From NCBI GenBank assembly GCA_041671045.1, contig JBAZCF010000002.1, positions 186,001 to 250,000 on the forward strand: DNA of 64,000 bases, read 5' to 3'. Of the stretch, positions 25,442 through 34,088 are shown one piece after another (position 1 is the first letter of the stretch; every line of letters starts with the position of its first letter). Source of the DNA: Parachlamydiales bacterium. Lineage in GTDB: Bacteria > Chlamydiota > Chlamydiia > Chlamydiales > JABDDJ01. The notes beneath the pieces were generated by a model. That model saw only the letters and a program-made list of their open reading frames with translations. It made no database searches and was not told where the DNA came from. The translations under genes and the position numbers were made by a program.

Positions 25442-28400
25442 ATGGAGAAGCAAAAAAAGTGGCAGTTTTGGCTAATAGTCGCTGTCATCGTACTCACGAT
25501 ATACAATATCCTCCCCACGATATTTTATTATACCAAGCCTTTACATGAAACGATTGATGCTGCGCGTGCTAAAAACGTCGCTGGCGCTGTTGTAAGTCGT
25601 GTTAATGGATTGGAAGAAGATTCAAAAGAGTGGTTGGAGTCATATAGCGCACTTTTGAAAGTGAAGCCAGTTTCTATTGAACTGCAGAAAAATGATCCTC
25701 GTTTATATAAAATGGTATTCGCTACAGAAAAAGAAGCTAATACTTTCAAAAGATATTTACCGGAAGCCGGAAAACTCATCCCCTTTACTCCTGCCCAGTT
25801 AGGAGTGAACGCATCTTTAGCCGGACAGCTACCGACAGAGGTATATGTCTCCCGCCAAATTAGCGTCGAGTTGAATCCTGCGGATATCGATCAACTCTTC
25901 ATTTTCTCTAAGAAGACAGGCGACGATGGACTGCCTACTCCTTTATATAGAGAAATTGTTTATGATCGCGCCGCACAAGTCGCTTTCGCATTCAGCCAGC
26001 CGAGCCGTTTGGCTGACATGATTGCTTCCATTACGGAAGCAGCACCGGATAAAGTTTCGGATGAAACGATCATCCTTTCCGCAAGAGAGCTTGTCGATGG
26101 CTCAAAACTATCCAAACCCCTGCCTGCAATTTCGCAGCGTTGGATGAGCAGCGTAGCGCAAGGTAAGAATCAACAAGGCGCAAAGGTGGTACAAAAGTAC
26201 CAACAAGCTTTGGATACTTTACAAGCTAAGCTGAAGGCAAAAATTGATGCTGCAAAAACACATCAGTCCAAGCAGATAGAAGAAGGGGAATTTGCAACCG
26301 GCAGCGAACATGAAGATGTAGCCCTGTTGCAAAATCAGTTTGATGTTCTTACACAGGCAATGTCCTTACTAAAAGCGAATAAAGTAGCCTTTGATAAAGC
26401 ACAGAAGCCTCTTTCTCGCAGCGACATCATTAAGCAATTGAATGAGGGCGCTTCAAAGATTACCCTAGCTAATCCACAGCAAGTCATTGATTTGAAAGGT
26501 ACAGACCCATTCATCAAAGCACTTATTATTGATTGGAATAGTGATAAGCTCTCAGTGAAATTCTATCCCGATATCGAGACGATCCGCACCAGAACCAGCC
26601 AGACCGAAGCGCAAGCTTATGTTGCTGAAAAACTGAACCAGTGGATTTTTGACGATATCGCCCGTGCTTCAAACATCAGCGACGAAGACATCCTGCCTAA
26701 CGGGGATACATTTGCCGTGCGTTTGAACAGTTTAACCGATAGCAAGAGTCTTCTTAGTTTTGATTTAGGTGCTATCGCTCAGATCAGAAGCAAGCAAATA
26801 CTAGACCAGCTAACGACGGAATGGCAGCCCATCCACCATGATTTGGAACATCAAGCATATCCTCTTTATGCAATGAGTGATTATTTGAAGTTGCCTGATA
26901 ATCAGAAAAGACTTGGAGTTGTCGTTTATGCACCTTCTATGTATGGCATTCCCCCTGTGGAAGGATTTGCAAGCGATTCGATCTATATTATCGCTAAAGG
27001 TTTAGGAACAATCCTAGACAAGTACCGTAATACACCGACCGCAGAAGGCGCAGACCAGTTCAATGCCGATGTTAGACATCTGTCTCAGATCCTTAGCCAA
27101 AATGGCTTTATCGGATTCCCAGGTGATACGTTTGGTGTCGATCCACAATTCCGTAACGACTACATTTTTAAAATGGGTGATTATTACGGCGATCTAGTCA
27201 GTGCAACAAGAGAAAACTTCGTAGCTAAAGGCAGCAAAAAATACGCAGTCTTAGATTTCACCGATGTTGAACAGCGTATCCTGACAGAAAACCGTATTGA
27301 TGACAAAAAGCAAGAAGACCTCTTAAAGTGGTACGAAGAGTATCAAGCTGCGCAAGGCGATTTGGATATCACCAAACGCTACCTTATTCCTGAGCCTACA
27401 AAGAATCCGTACATACAGAACTTTCTTATCAGCGCACAAAAGTATTTCCGCGGCGATGATAGGAAAATCCTGAAATGGGGCCTTGACCTTTCCGGTGGTA
27501 AAACCGTCCGTATCGGTCTGCGCGATAGCTCTAATAAGCCTGTTACAAATCCTGACGACTTGAAACAAGCTGCCGACGATCTCTATACTCGTGTGAATAA
27601 GATGGGTGTAGCTGAAAGGACGATCCGTGTCGAGAGCAATAATATTGTTTTAGACTTTCCCGGATCACAGGGCCTGTCCGCTAGCGAGCTTGTTAAAGCC
27701 TCCGCAATGTATTTCCATATCGTTAATGAGAAATTTAACTCTAAGAACCGTGAAAACGGTACTGCTGTTAGACAATTCTTAGACGGTGTTTGGAATGAAG
27801 CGAAGGTGACTAACCGCTTAGATGCAGAAAGCATCAACCAAATTGCTTACCGCCATTTAGGCGAAAGCATAGGGGATGATTTAGCTATTCAGCCTCGCAG
27901 TGAAGCCGCGCAAAGTCTTTACAACAACGGACTACGCCTCGCCGATCCTATGACTGCTAAACCTTCCAATGCTTTCAATGATACTCTGTCCTCCATCGGC
28001 ATGATGAGGGATGACGCACATTGGGATGGTGAGAGCAATCCGCTTATCATCATTTTCCATAACTACGCTCTTGAAGGTGCCAACTTAACGAATGTTAATG
28101 TAGGCTGGGATCAGTCTGAAGGTAATATTCTAACCTTCTCCATCAAGAATTCGTATGGAAAAAACAGCGAGAATAAAACAGGCAGCCCTTCTGAAGATTT
28201 CTATACTTGGACTTCAGAATTTGCTGAAGACCGTATTTCAGGTACGCCTAAAGAAGCTTACACTAACGGAAAAGGTTGGCGCATGGCTGTTGCTTTGAAT
28301 GGCAACATCATTACAACACCTTCTCTGCGTCAAGCTTTAAGAGAAAATGCAAGCATTACAGGACGTTTCACTCAGCGTGAAATTAACCGTCTAGCTGCAG

Positions 28401-30013
28401 ATTTGAAAGCCGGCTCATTGAAATTTACACCGCGCATTCTCTCAGAAGAAAACGTCAGTCCTGAACTGGGTAAAGAAGAACGTACTAAAGGTATCAGAGC
28501 CTCTATCATCGCTCTCGTCTTGGTCGTTATCTCCATGGTCAGCATCTACCGTTTTGGCGGTGTGGTTGCTTCCTGTGCAGTCCTATTCAACATCTTAATC
28601 ATGTGGGGCGTCCTACAGAATTTAGATGCTGCTTTGACTCTGCCTGGTATTGCCGGTATCGTTCTCACGATTGGCATGGCTATTGACGCTAACGTGCTTG
28701 TCTTTGAAAGGGTGCGTGAAGAATTTAAAATGTCCGGAAGAATCGCTTCTGCAATTCAAGCCGGATATCGTAAAGCTTTTAGCGCTATCTTCGATTCGAA
28801 CATTACAACGATCATCGTAGCATTAATCTTGATCCAGTTCGACTCAGGACCTATTAAAGGTTTTGCAGTCACACTGATCATCGGTATTCTATCCTCTATG
28901 TTCACAGCGCTGTTCATGACACGCTATTTCTTTGCCGGCTGGGTCCAAAATCCTAAGCACAAAGAACTGCATATGGTGGAGCTTATCAGCGGTACTAAGT
29001 TTGATTTCTTGGCACAAACACGCAAGGCAATATTATTGTCCGCCCTTGTTGTTGCTTTGGGTATCGGTCTTTTTGCTGAACAGCGTAATACCATTTTTGG
29101 TATGGATTTCACAGGTGGATATTCTCTCATTGTGAATGCACAAGAACAGCCCGGTGACGTCAATTATCGCTTACAAGCACTAGATAGCCTATTGGCGCAA
29201 GGTGCAACAACGAACGATCTTCAAGTTCGTCAATTAACCAACCCTTGGCAGCTGCGTATCCAAATGGGAATCAGCATGGAAGAGAGTGGACACCCATTCT
29301 ACCAGATGCCAATGGAAATAGAGGGTAAGTTTACTTATCCATACCAAAGCAATCCACGTATCGATTGGGTCGTTAATTCTCTGCAAAAAGGCGGATTAAC
29401 TATTCCTGAATCTGAGCTTGCACAGTTAGACCGTCAGTGGACTGTCATGAGCGGACAATTCTCCGATTCTATGCGTTACAATGCGATTATCGGTTTGGCG
29501 TTGGCGTTTCTTGCCATCTTGGCGTACATCACATTACGCTTCGAGTTCAAGTTCGCAGTTGCAGCTGTGATAGGTCTTGTGCATGACGTTATTATAACGT
29601 TAGGGATTATCGCCCTTTTCCATAAGCTGGGGCTACCGGTACAAATCGACCTCATTACTATTGGCGCTATCATGATGATCATTGGTTATTCTTTGAATGA
29701 CACGATCATCATTTTTGATAGGATCAGAGAAGATGTGGGTATCATGCGTAAATCATCGTTCCCGGATATTATCAATCATGCGTTGAACGTTACGTTGACT
29801 CGTACTTTGATGACATCTGGCACGACGATCTTGGTATTGTTAGCGTTAGTCATTTTCGGGGGAGAAGCTATATTCAGCTTCGCACTTGTGATGACGATCG
29901 GTATTGTTGTCGGAACGTTGTCTTCGCTCTTTGTTGCAGCTCCGGTTATGCTTTACTTGCACAACCGCGAAGAGAGATCTCAACAAGCAGCGTTGAATCA
30001 CCGCAAGGTATAA
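25442..30013 (+). CDS. secDF: SecD-SecF fusion protein-export subunit
   Basis: 1523 residues, a single-chain SecDF as in other chlamydiae (CT448) and clearly longer than bacterial secD plus secF. An N-terminal membrane anchor (FWLIVAVIVLTIYNILPTIF) precedes a long periplasmic region. The SecD P1 motif lies at KWGLDLSGGKTVRIGL (near 680). SecD membrane domain near 1010-1170: SIIALVLVVISMVSIY, LPGIAGIVLTIGMAIDANVL, FERVREEF and FDSNITTIIVALILI. The SecF half starts near 1190 (IFGMDFTGGYSLIV) and ends with YSLNDTIIIFDRIRED, NVTLTRTLMTSGTTIL. It uses the proton gradient to pull translocating proteins through SecYEG. Residues 250-330 hold a charged helical insertion (KLKAKIDAAKTHQ). A GGAATTCAAGGT stretch precedes the ATG. 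Confidence 0.95.
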   Translation: MEKQKKWQFWLIVAVIVLTIYNILPTIFYYTKPLHETIDAARAKNVAGAVVSRVNGLEEDSKEWLESYSALLKVKPVSIELQKNDPRLYKMVFATEKEANTFKRYLPEAGKLIPFTPAQLGVNASLAGQLPTEVYVSRQISVELNPADIDQLFIFSKKTGDDGLPTPLYREIVYDRAAQVAFAFSQPSRLADMIASITEAAPDKVSDETIILSARELVDGSKLSKPLPAISQRWMSSVAQGKNQQGAKVVQKYQQALDTLQAKLKAKIDAAKTHQSKQIEEGEFATGSEHEDVALLQNQFDVLTQAMSLLKANKVAFDKAQKPLSRSDIIKQLNEGASKITLANPQQVIDLKGTDPFIKALIIDWNSDKLSVKFYPDIETIRTRTSQTEAQAYVAEKLNQWIFDDIARASNISDEDILPNGDTFAVRLNSLTDSKSLLSFDLGAIAQIRSKQILDQLTTEWQPIHHDLEHQAYPLYAMSDYLKLPDNQKRLGVVVYAPSMYGIPPVEGFASDSIYIIAKGLGTILDKYRNTPTAEGADQFNADVRHLSQILSQNGFIGFPGDTFGVDPQFRNDYIFKMGDYYGDLVSATRENFVAKGSKKYAVLDFTDVEQRILTENRIDDKKQEDLLKWYEEYQAAQGDLDITKRYLIPEPTKNPYIQNFLISAQKYFRGDDRKILKWGLDLSGGKTVRIGLRDSSNKPVTNPDDLKQAADDLYTRVNKMGVAERTIRVESNNIVLDFPGSQGLSASELVKASAMYFHIVNEKFNSKNRENGTAVRQFLDGVWNEAKVTNRLDAESINQIAYRHLGESIGDDLAIQPRSEAAQSLYNNGLRLADPMTAKPSNAFNDTLSSIGMMRDDAHWDGESNPLIIIFHNYALEGANLTNVNVGWDQSEGNILTFSIKNSYGKNSENKTGSPSEDFYTWTSEFAEDRISGTPKEAYTNGKGWRMAVALNGNIITTPSLRQALRENASITGRFTQREINRLAADLKAGSLKFTPRILSEENVSPELGKEERTKGIRASIIALVLVVISMVSIYRFGGVVASCAVLFNILIMWGVLQNLDAALTLPGIAGIVLTIGMAIDANVLVFERVREEFKMSGRIASAIQAGYRKAFSAIFDSNITTIIVALILIQFDSGPIKGFAVTLIIGILSSMFTALFMTRYFFAGWVQNPKHKELHMVELISGTKFDFLAQTRKAILLSALVVALGIGLFAEQRNTIFGMDFTGGYSLIVNAQEQPGDVNYRLQALDSLLAQGATTNDLQVRQLTNPWQLRIQMGISMEESGHPFYQMPMEIEGKFTYPYQSNPRIDWVVNSLQKGGLTIPESELAQLDRQWTVMSGQFSDSMRYNAIIGLALAFLAILAYITLRFEFKFAVAAVIGLVHDVIITLGIIALFHKLGLPVQIDLITIGAIMMIIGYSLNDTIIIFDRIREDVGIMRKSSFPDIINHALNVTLTRTLMTSGTTILVLLALVIFGGEAIFSFALVMTIGIVVGTLSSLFVAAPVMLYLHNREERSQQAALNHRKV

Positions 30014-30036
30014 CGTTAAGTATCAAGTTACGCTTT

Positions 30037-30156
30037 GAGTCGCGTTTAAACTTGGGCAATTTAGGAAGCTATTGCTGAACTCCGAAAGTAAAGTGCAGAC
30101 TTTACCTAGGATTCAGCAAAGTTGCTCCGAAGAAGCTCAAAGTTTAGGCGCGACTT
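30037..30156. repeat. 120-bp imperfect palindrome (long hairpin)
   Basis: The outer arms AGTCGCG (30038-30044) and CGCGACT (30149-30155) pair, followed inward by TAAACTT...GC / GC...AAGTTTA, TTGCTGAA / TTCAGCAA, and a core GTAAAGT-GCAG-ACTTTAC (30088-30105). Mismatches and small bulges lie between. Transcribed from secDF it would give one long stem-loop, possibly a processing or termination structure; it could also be the remains of a small mobile palindromic repeat. No target-site duplication was found. Confidence 0.6.
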
Positions 30157-30267
30157 TCTCATTTCTAACAATCCCCAGTTTCTTCAATAGATTAATCGCT
30201 AATTGTGTCGCTAATCATGATAGAGATCCAAAGTTGCTTCTATACAAAATTTATATAGCTTATAAAA

Positions 30268-30296
30268 TTGATCTTTAACAAAACCATTGATATTCT
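30268..30296 (+). promoter_or_regulatory. Candidate promoter of the Inc-like gene
   Basis: TTGATC (30268-30273), 17 bp, TATTCT (30291-30296), 31 bp before the ATG at 30328. Confidence 0.55.
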
Positions 30297-30327
30297 TTTA
30301 TTGCAATAATTTACAAAAGGAGGCCGT

Positions 30328-30663
30328 ATGGCAACACCACCCCGCATAGAACCAACACCTACTTCAAATGCTGGATATCAACTACCTGCTTGTGTGCAAG
30401 CTATAATAAATAATACTTCAAAAAACTTTGAGACTCTTTCGCTGAAGGTAAAGAGTTATGCTACAACAGAAAATGCGCAGCTTTTTGGCGCAGGAGTTGT
30501 CAGCGGACTGGGCCTAGCGCTGCTTTTTAGCGTAAAATTAGCAGGAACAGTCGTCACTTCTAGTCCGATTGTTTTAGGTACATTTTTAACTTTAGCCGGT
30601 TTGGGCGCTGCATTTTACAGTCTTAGCAAAAGAGTTACGCCTGCTTCAGGTGGTGGAAGCTAA
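30328..30663 (+). CDS. Small bilobed-hydrophobic membrane protein, Inc-like
   Basis: 111 residues without a Sec signal peptide. A hydrophilic N-terminal half (Pro/Thr-rich, then LPACVQAIINNTSKNFETLS) is followed by two closely spaced hydrophobic segments. These are LFGAGVVSGLGLALLFSVKL (about 50-69) and SSPIVLGTFLTLAGLGAAFY (about 76-95), with a short basic Ser/Gly tail. Two hydrophobic lobes split by a short turn are the main criterion for chlamydial inclusion membrane (Inc) proteins, which are exported by type III secretion; the assignment here is by shape only. A strong AAAGGAGG ribosome-binding site and its own promoter and terminator make it a single-gene unit. Confidence 0.6.
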   Translation: MATPPRIEPTPTSNAGYQLPACVQAIINNTSKNFETLSLKVKSYATTENAQLFGAGVVSGLGLALLFSVKLAGTVVTSSPIVLGTFLTLAGLGAAFYSLSKRVTPASGGGS

Positions 30664-30688
30664 GTTATCTTGATTGGATAGATGGATT

Positions 30689-30741
30689 AAGGACGAAAAT
30701 TCTAGTAAAAAGTAAACTTTACTCTAATTTCGTCCTTTTTT
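30689..30741 (+). terminator. Intrinsic terminator after the Inc-like gene
   Basis: Stem AAGGACGAAA (30689-30698) / TTTCGTCCTT (30728-30737), with a further partly paired inner stem, ends in a T-run. It also sits just after the recJ stop on the opposite strand and may serve both genes. Confidence 0.85.
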
Positions 30742-30760
30742 GCCTTGGATAAGAATAGTC

Positions 30761-32548
30761 TTAAAGAGGATGGATTTTGAAATCGCGTACAAGCAGTTGT
30801 ATGCTAGGCCCTAGATAGTTATTTATCTGGGGAGAAAAGGCGACTTCTAAAACGATATTTTTGCGACGCAGGCTTTCATTTGCATGTGAGCGGCCAAAAG
30901 CTATGCCTTCTATGACTAGACCGGGATCTTCGATTTCTTCCAGATACATTTTGAGGTGATTTTTTCCCACAATTTTGGGCGGCCATGCTTGCTTTGCTTT
31001 GCAATAAAGCAAAGGTTGTGGATTTTCACTGCCATAGGGTGCGAGAAGGCTGATGGATTCCATCAGGTCGAAGGTCAGATCTCTTAAATGGACTTCTGCA
31101 TCCAAATACAGTTTATTCATGACGTCTTGATTCTGTAAACGTGCTTCGGCAGCGCCTGTAAATCTCTCTGTAAAGGAGGGAATGTTCTCGACTTTGATGG
31201 TGAGTCCAGCGGCAAGGTCATGTCCGCCATAGTTTAGGAGTAAGTCGGAGCACTCTTTTAGGACGCTTAATACCGGAAATTCAGGGATGGAGCGAATGGA
31301 GCCTTTTCCAATGCCGCCTTCCATGGATATCATGATCGTCGGGCGATTGTAGTATTTGGATATACGAGTGGAAAGTATTGCAATAATGCCCGGATGCCAG
31401 CTTTCGGAGGACATGACAATGGCTTTATGCTGCAGGAGATGGGGTTCAGCAGAGATACGCGTCTCGATTTCGCTGGACATGGTCCTTTCAATACGCTGTC
31501 TTTCAATATTATTGAGGTCGAGCTCAATAGCCATTTTCTCTGCTAATTGCGTATTGCGGATAAGCAGTAGCTCTACACCTTTGCGTGGGTCATCAATGCG
31601 TCCTAAGCTGTTAAGACGAGGAGCTATTTTTGATGCGACGGTATAGGCAGATACTTCTCCCATCTCCAACTCGGGATCAGACACGATGATGAGTTTAAGC
31701 AGCCCTATACGTTTGGTTTTACGTAGTTGTTTCAGTCCATAGCGTACGAGGATGCGGTTCTCACCCAACAACGCTCCCATATCGGAGATTGTGCCTAGGG
31801 CTACCAGATCAAGATAGCGTTTAAGGTCGATTTTCTTGTCTGAGACTAGTCCATCAGCCACTAGTTGTTTGGTTAGGCCGTGTGCAAGTTTAAAGGCAAC
31901 TCCAACCCCTGTAAGGTCCCTATTTGGATAGGTGTTGCCTTTGAGTTTCGGATTGAGGATTGCAATGCAATTGGGTATAGTTTCTGTCGGTTCGTGGTGG
32001 TCTGTGATAATAACTTCGATATTATGTTCTTTTAATCTATCGATCTCGACAGCAGCAGTAATTCCACAATCCACTGTAATGACTAGCTTGCACTCATTTC
32101 GGACTGCATATTCAGCGGATTCTATGATGAGGTTTTGGCGGGAGCTTCCGGGGCTAGAAACATAAAAGAGGACTTTTGCCCCTATATATTGTAAGAAATC
32201 GACTAAAAGGGCTGTACCGGTCATTCCATCGACATCATTGTCGCCGTAGATGAGTATCCCTTCTTTTTTTTGAACTGCTTCGCAAATGCGCTGAACAGCT
32301 TTATCCATATTTGCCATAAGAAACGGATCATGCAGATCGGGTAGCTTGGCATAGAGATAGTCGTGTATTTGATCTAGACTTGAAAATTTCCTAGAGACAA
32401 GAATTTGCGCTGTAATAGGATGGATTTTGAATTCCTGGACAATCTGATTTTGCCATTCAGCATTCTTAGGAGGATAAACCCACAACGGCTCTTCGGGGTT
32501 ATTATTATGCCAGGGCAGCATCGCAGAGCTCCAATTGCGATCGGTCAT
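30761..32548 (-). CDS. recJ: Single-strand-specific 5'-3' exonuclease RecJ
   Basis: 595 residues from ATG 32548; a TTG at 32569 would add seven residues and is the alternative. DHH-family motifs: LIYGDNDVDGMTGTALL (motif I; Asn replaces the usual Tyr/His), VITVDCGITAAVEID, VIITDHHEPTE and NRDLTGVGVAFKLAHGL. The DHHA1 part has NYGGHDLAAGLTIK near 440, and a C-terminal OB-like region ends with LVRDFKIHPL. It degrades 5' ends of single-stranded DNA in recombination, base-excision and mismatch repair. In C. trachomatis recJ (CT447) also lies between secDF and euo. A near-consensus promoter is found 250 bp upstream. Confidence 0.93.
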   Translation of the reverse strand: MTDRNWSSAMLPWHNNNPEEPLWVYPPKNAEWQNQIVQEFKIHPITAQILVSRKFSSLDQIHDYLYAKLPDLHDPFLMANMDKAVQRICEAVQKKEGILIYGDNDVDGMTGTALLVDFLQYIGAKVLFYVSSPGSSRQNLIIESAEYAVRNECKLVITVDCGITAAVEIDRLKEHNIEVIITDHHEPTETIPNCIAILNPKLKGNTYPNRDLTGVGVAFKLAHGLTKQLVADGLVSDKKIDLKRYLDLVALGTISDMGALLGENRILVRYGLKQLRKTKRIGLLKLIIVSDPELEMGEVSAYTVASKIAPRLNSLGRIDDPRKGVELLLIRNTQLAEKMAIELDLNNIERQRIERTMSSEIETRISAEPHLLQHKAIVMSSESWHPGIIAILSTRISKYYNRPTIMISMEGGIGKGSIRSIPEFPVLSVLKECSDLLLNYGGHDLAAGLTIKVENIPSFTERFTGAAEARLQNQDVMNKLYLDAEVHLRDLTFDLMESISLLAPYGSENPQPLLYCKAKQAWPPKIVGKNHLKMYLEEIEDPGLVIEGIAFGRSHANESLRRKNIVLEVAFSPQINNYLGPSIQLLVRDFKIHPL

Positions 32549-32798
32549 AAGCGCATTTTTAAAAAACAAGTGGGTTGCGTCCTAGGGCGACGCCAAAGGG
32601 AACGCTAATATGGAATATCCTGAGTTAGGCCATGCGTAAGCACAGCACTATGCTGAGGTTTAATTCCCAATGAGCTGTAAACACACCTATGGTGTGTCTA
32701 GACATGTTTCCTATATCTGTTACAACTTATTCCAATTTCTCACTTGTTTATTGTAAGTGTTAGCTGAGTGACTGATCTGTTAATATTTCTTACTTGCT

Positions 32799-32826
32799 AT
32801 TGTATCTCTTAGCCAGAGCTTGTCAA
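32799..32826 (-). promoter_or_regulatory. Near-consensus promoter directed at recJ
   Basis: On the minus strand TTGACA (32826-32821), 16 bp, TACAAT (32804-32799). It would start transcription about 240 bases before recJ, giving a long leader with hairpins (ACACACC/GGTGTGT at 32681-32697 and CAGCA/TGCTG nearby). Confidence 0.6.
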
Positions 32827-32838
32827 GTACTGATTGCG

Positions 32839-34083
32839 TTATTTGGAAATGAGTTGTAATCTTGCCAGGGTTTCGACATGTGCCGTCTGGGGAAAAAGAT
32901 CAAAGGGAGTACAATGGATTAGCCGATAGCGGCTGCTTAGAAGTTGTAAATCACGTGCCAAGGTAGATGGCATGCAAGACAGGTAAAATAAATGTTCAGG
33001 CTGATGTTTCAGCAGTTGTTGGATAGCGGACGGGTGCATTCCCGTGCGTGGGGGATTGACAAAGGCTAGATCGAAGGGCCCTTTTAGATTTCTTAGGAGG
33101 CGTTCTACAGGTCCTTCAATGACATTCCATGAAGCTTGAGCATACTTCTTTAGATTAGCCTTAGCTGCTTTTACGGCTGCAGGGCTATATTCGATACATT
33201 CCACTGATGCGCCTAATTGGGAAAAGAGGCAGGAAGTGATGCCAATTCCGGAATAGAGATCTATTATTTTTGTAGGTTTAAGAGGACTTACTTCATTGCA
33301 AAGTGCCCGATAGATTGCGGCGCTCTGTTCAGGATGATTTTGTAGGAAAGCACCCAGGTGAAAAGAAAATGTGAGGTCTTCATAGGTAAGGCTTCCTTCG
33401 ATAGAACCAAATGTATTTTCTTGGGTTGCCGAGCGGAGTCTTCCCCCTGAAAAAAATGGGGAATGGGAAATTTCCTCTACAAGCTCAGAAGAAAATTCTG
33501 AAGCAAAGTGAGCGTCCATCAACAGTTTGTCTGTAGATTTTATGAGTGTCACTCTTCCATCGGGACTTTTATTGAAAAGTTTTCTTAAGTAGGGGAAGAG
33601 GGTTTCATCTTCGGAAAAAAGCAGGCATGCGGACGGTTCTATTAAAGCCGTATTATCATTTTCTAAATAACCAAGTTTACCTTGGGACAAATGTAATGTG
33701 ATGTGTCTGCGGTATTGCCACCGGACGGGAGCGGGCACGGTAGGGTAGACAAGGGGTTGGGAGAATTTTCCTATGCGTGTGAGGGCGTCAATGACAGTTT
33801 GTTGTTTATAAGCTAATTGTTCCGGATAGGATACATGCTGCAATTGACAGCCGCCGCAGCGGGTGTAGACGGGGCAAAGGGGTTGGATGCGTTGGGGCGA
33901 GGGAGAGATGATTTTGAGGAGAGTGCCTTCGGCAAAGTTTTTTTTCTTTTTAGTGAGGCTGCATTCGATGATGTCACCGACGCAGCTATAGGGAACAAAA
34001 ACGGCAAGACCTTCGTGACGCAGTATTCCTGCGCCGCCGAAGGCCCATGCAGCCACCTTTTCGGTGATAGGTTGCTCCGACAT
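32839..34083 (-). CDS. 23S rRNA/tRNA uracil-5-methyltransferase (RlmD/TrmA-like)
   Basis: 414 residues. An N-terminal TRAM-like domain is followed by Cys ligands of a 4Fe-4S cluster in CPVYTRCGGCQLQHVSYPEQ (near 70-90) with the fourth at about 153 (PSACLLF). The SAM-dependent fold shows AFLQNHPEQSAAIYRAL, IDLYSGIGITSCLFSQLGA, CIEYSPAAVKAAKANLKKY and VNPPRTGMHPSAIQQLL. The catalytic Cys lies in YLSCMPSTLARDL; most relatives have SCNP, so Met here replaces a conserved Asn. The enzyme methylates C5 of a uridine in rRNA or tRNA; which one is not decidable. It begins 5 bp after the euo stop, so it is translated from the euo transcript. Confidence 0.9.
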   Translation of the reverse strand: MSEQPITEKVAAWAFGGAGILRHEGLAVFVPYSCVGDIIECSLTKKKKNFAEGTLLKIISPSPQRIQPLCPVYTRCGGCQLQHVSYPEQLAYKQQTVIDALTRIGKFSQPLVYPTVPAPVRWQYRRHITLHLSQGKLGYLENDNTALIEPSACLLFSEDETLFPYLRKLFNKSPDGRVTLIKSTDKLLMDAHFASEFSSELVEEISHSPFFSGGRLRSATQENTFGSIEGSLTYEDLTFSFHLGAFLQNHPEQSAAIYRALCNEVSPLKPTKIIDLYSGIGITSCLFSQLGASVECIEYSPAAVKAAKANLKKYAQASWNVIEGPVERLLRNLKGPFDLAFVNPPRTGMHPSAIQQLLKHQPEHLFYLSCMPSTLARDLQLLSSRYRLIHCTPFDLFPQTAHVETLARLQLISK

Positions 34084-34088
34084 GCGGA

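Larger units (their letters stand above)
30014..30327. other. Intergenic interval after secDF with a long imperfect hairpin
   Basis: About 314 bp. The first half is occupied by the inverted structure at 30037-30156 described separately, and the second half by an AT-rich promoter region for the next gene. An open frame of 68 codons at 30072-30278 lies across the hairpin and is not believed to be a gene. Confidence 0.5.

Noticed and set aside
30037..30156. Calling the secDF hairpin a MITE
   Set aside because: No target-site duplication and no second copy in the window; kept only as a structured repeat candidate.
30072..30278. 68-codon open frame after secDF
   Set aside because: It overlaps the long hairpin, has no ribosome-binding site and reads as arbitrary sequence; the structure explains the region better.
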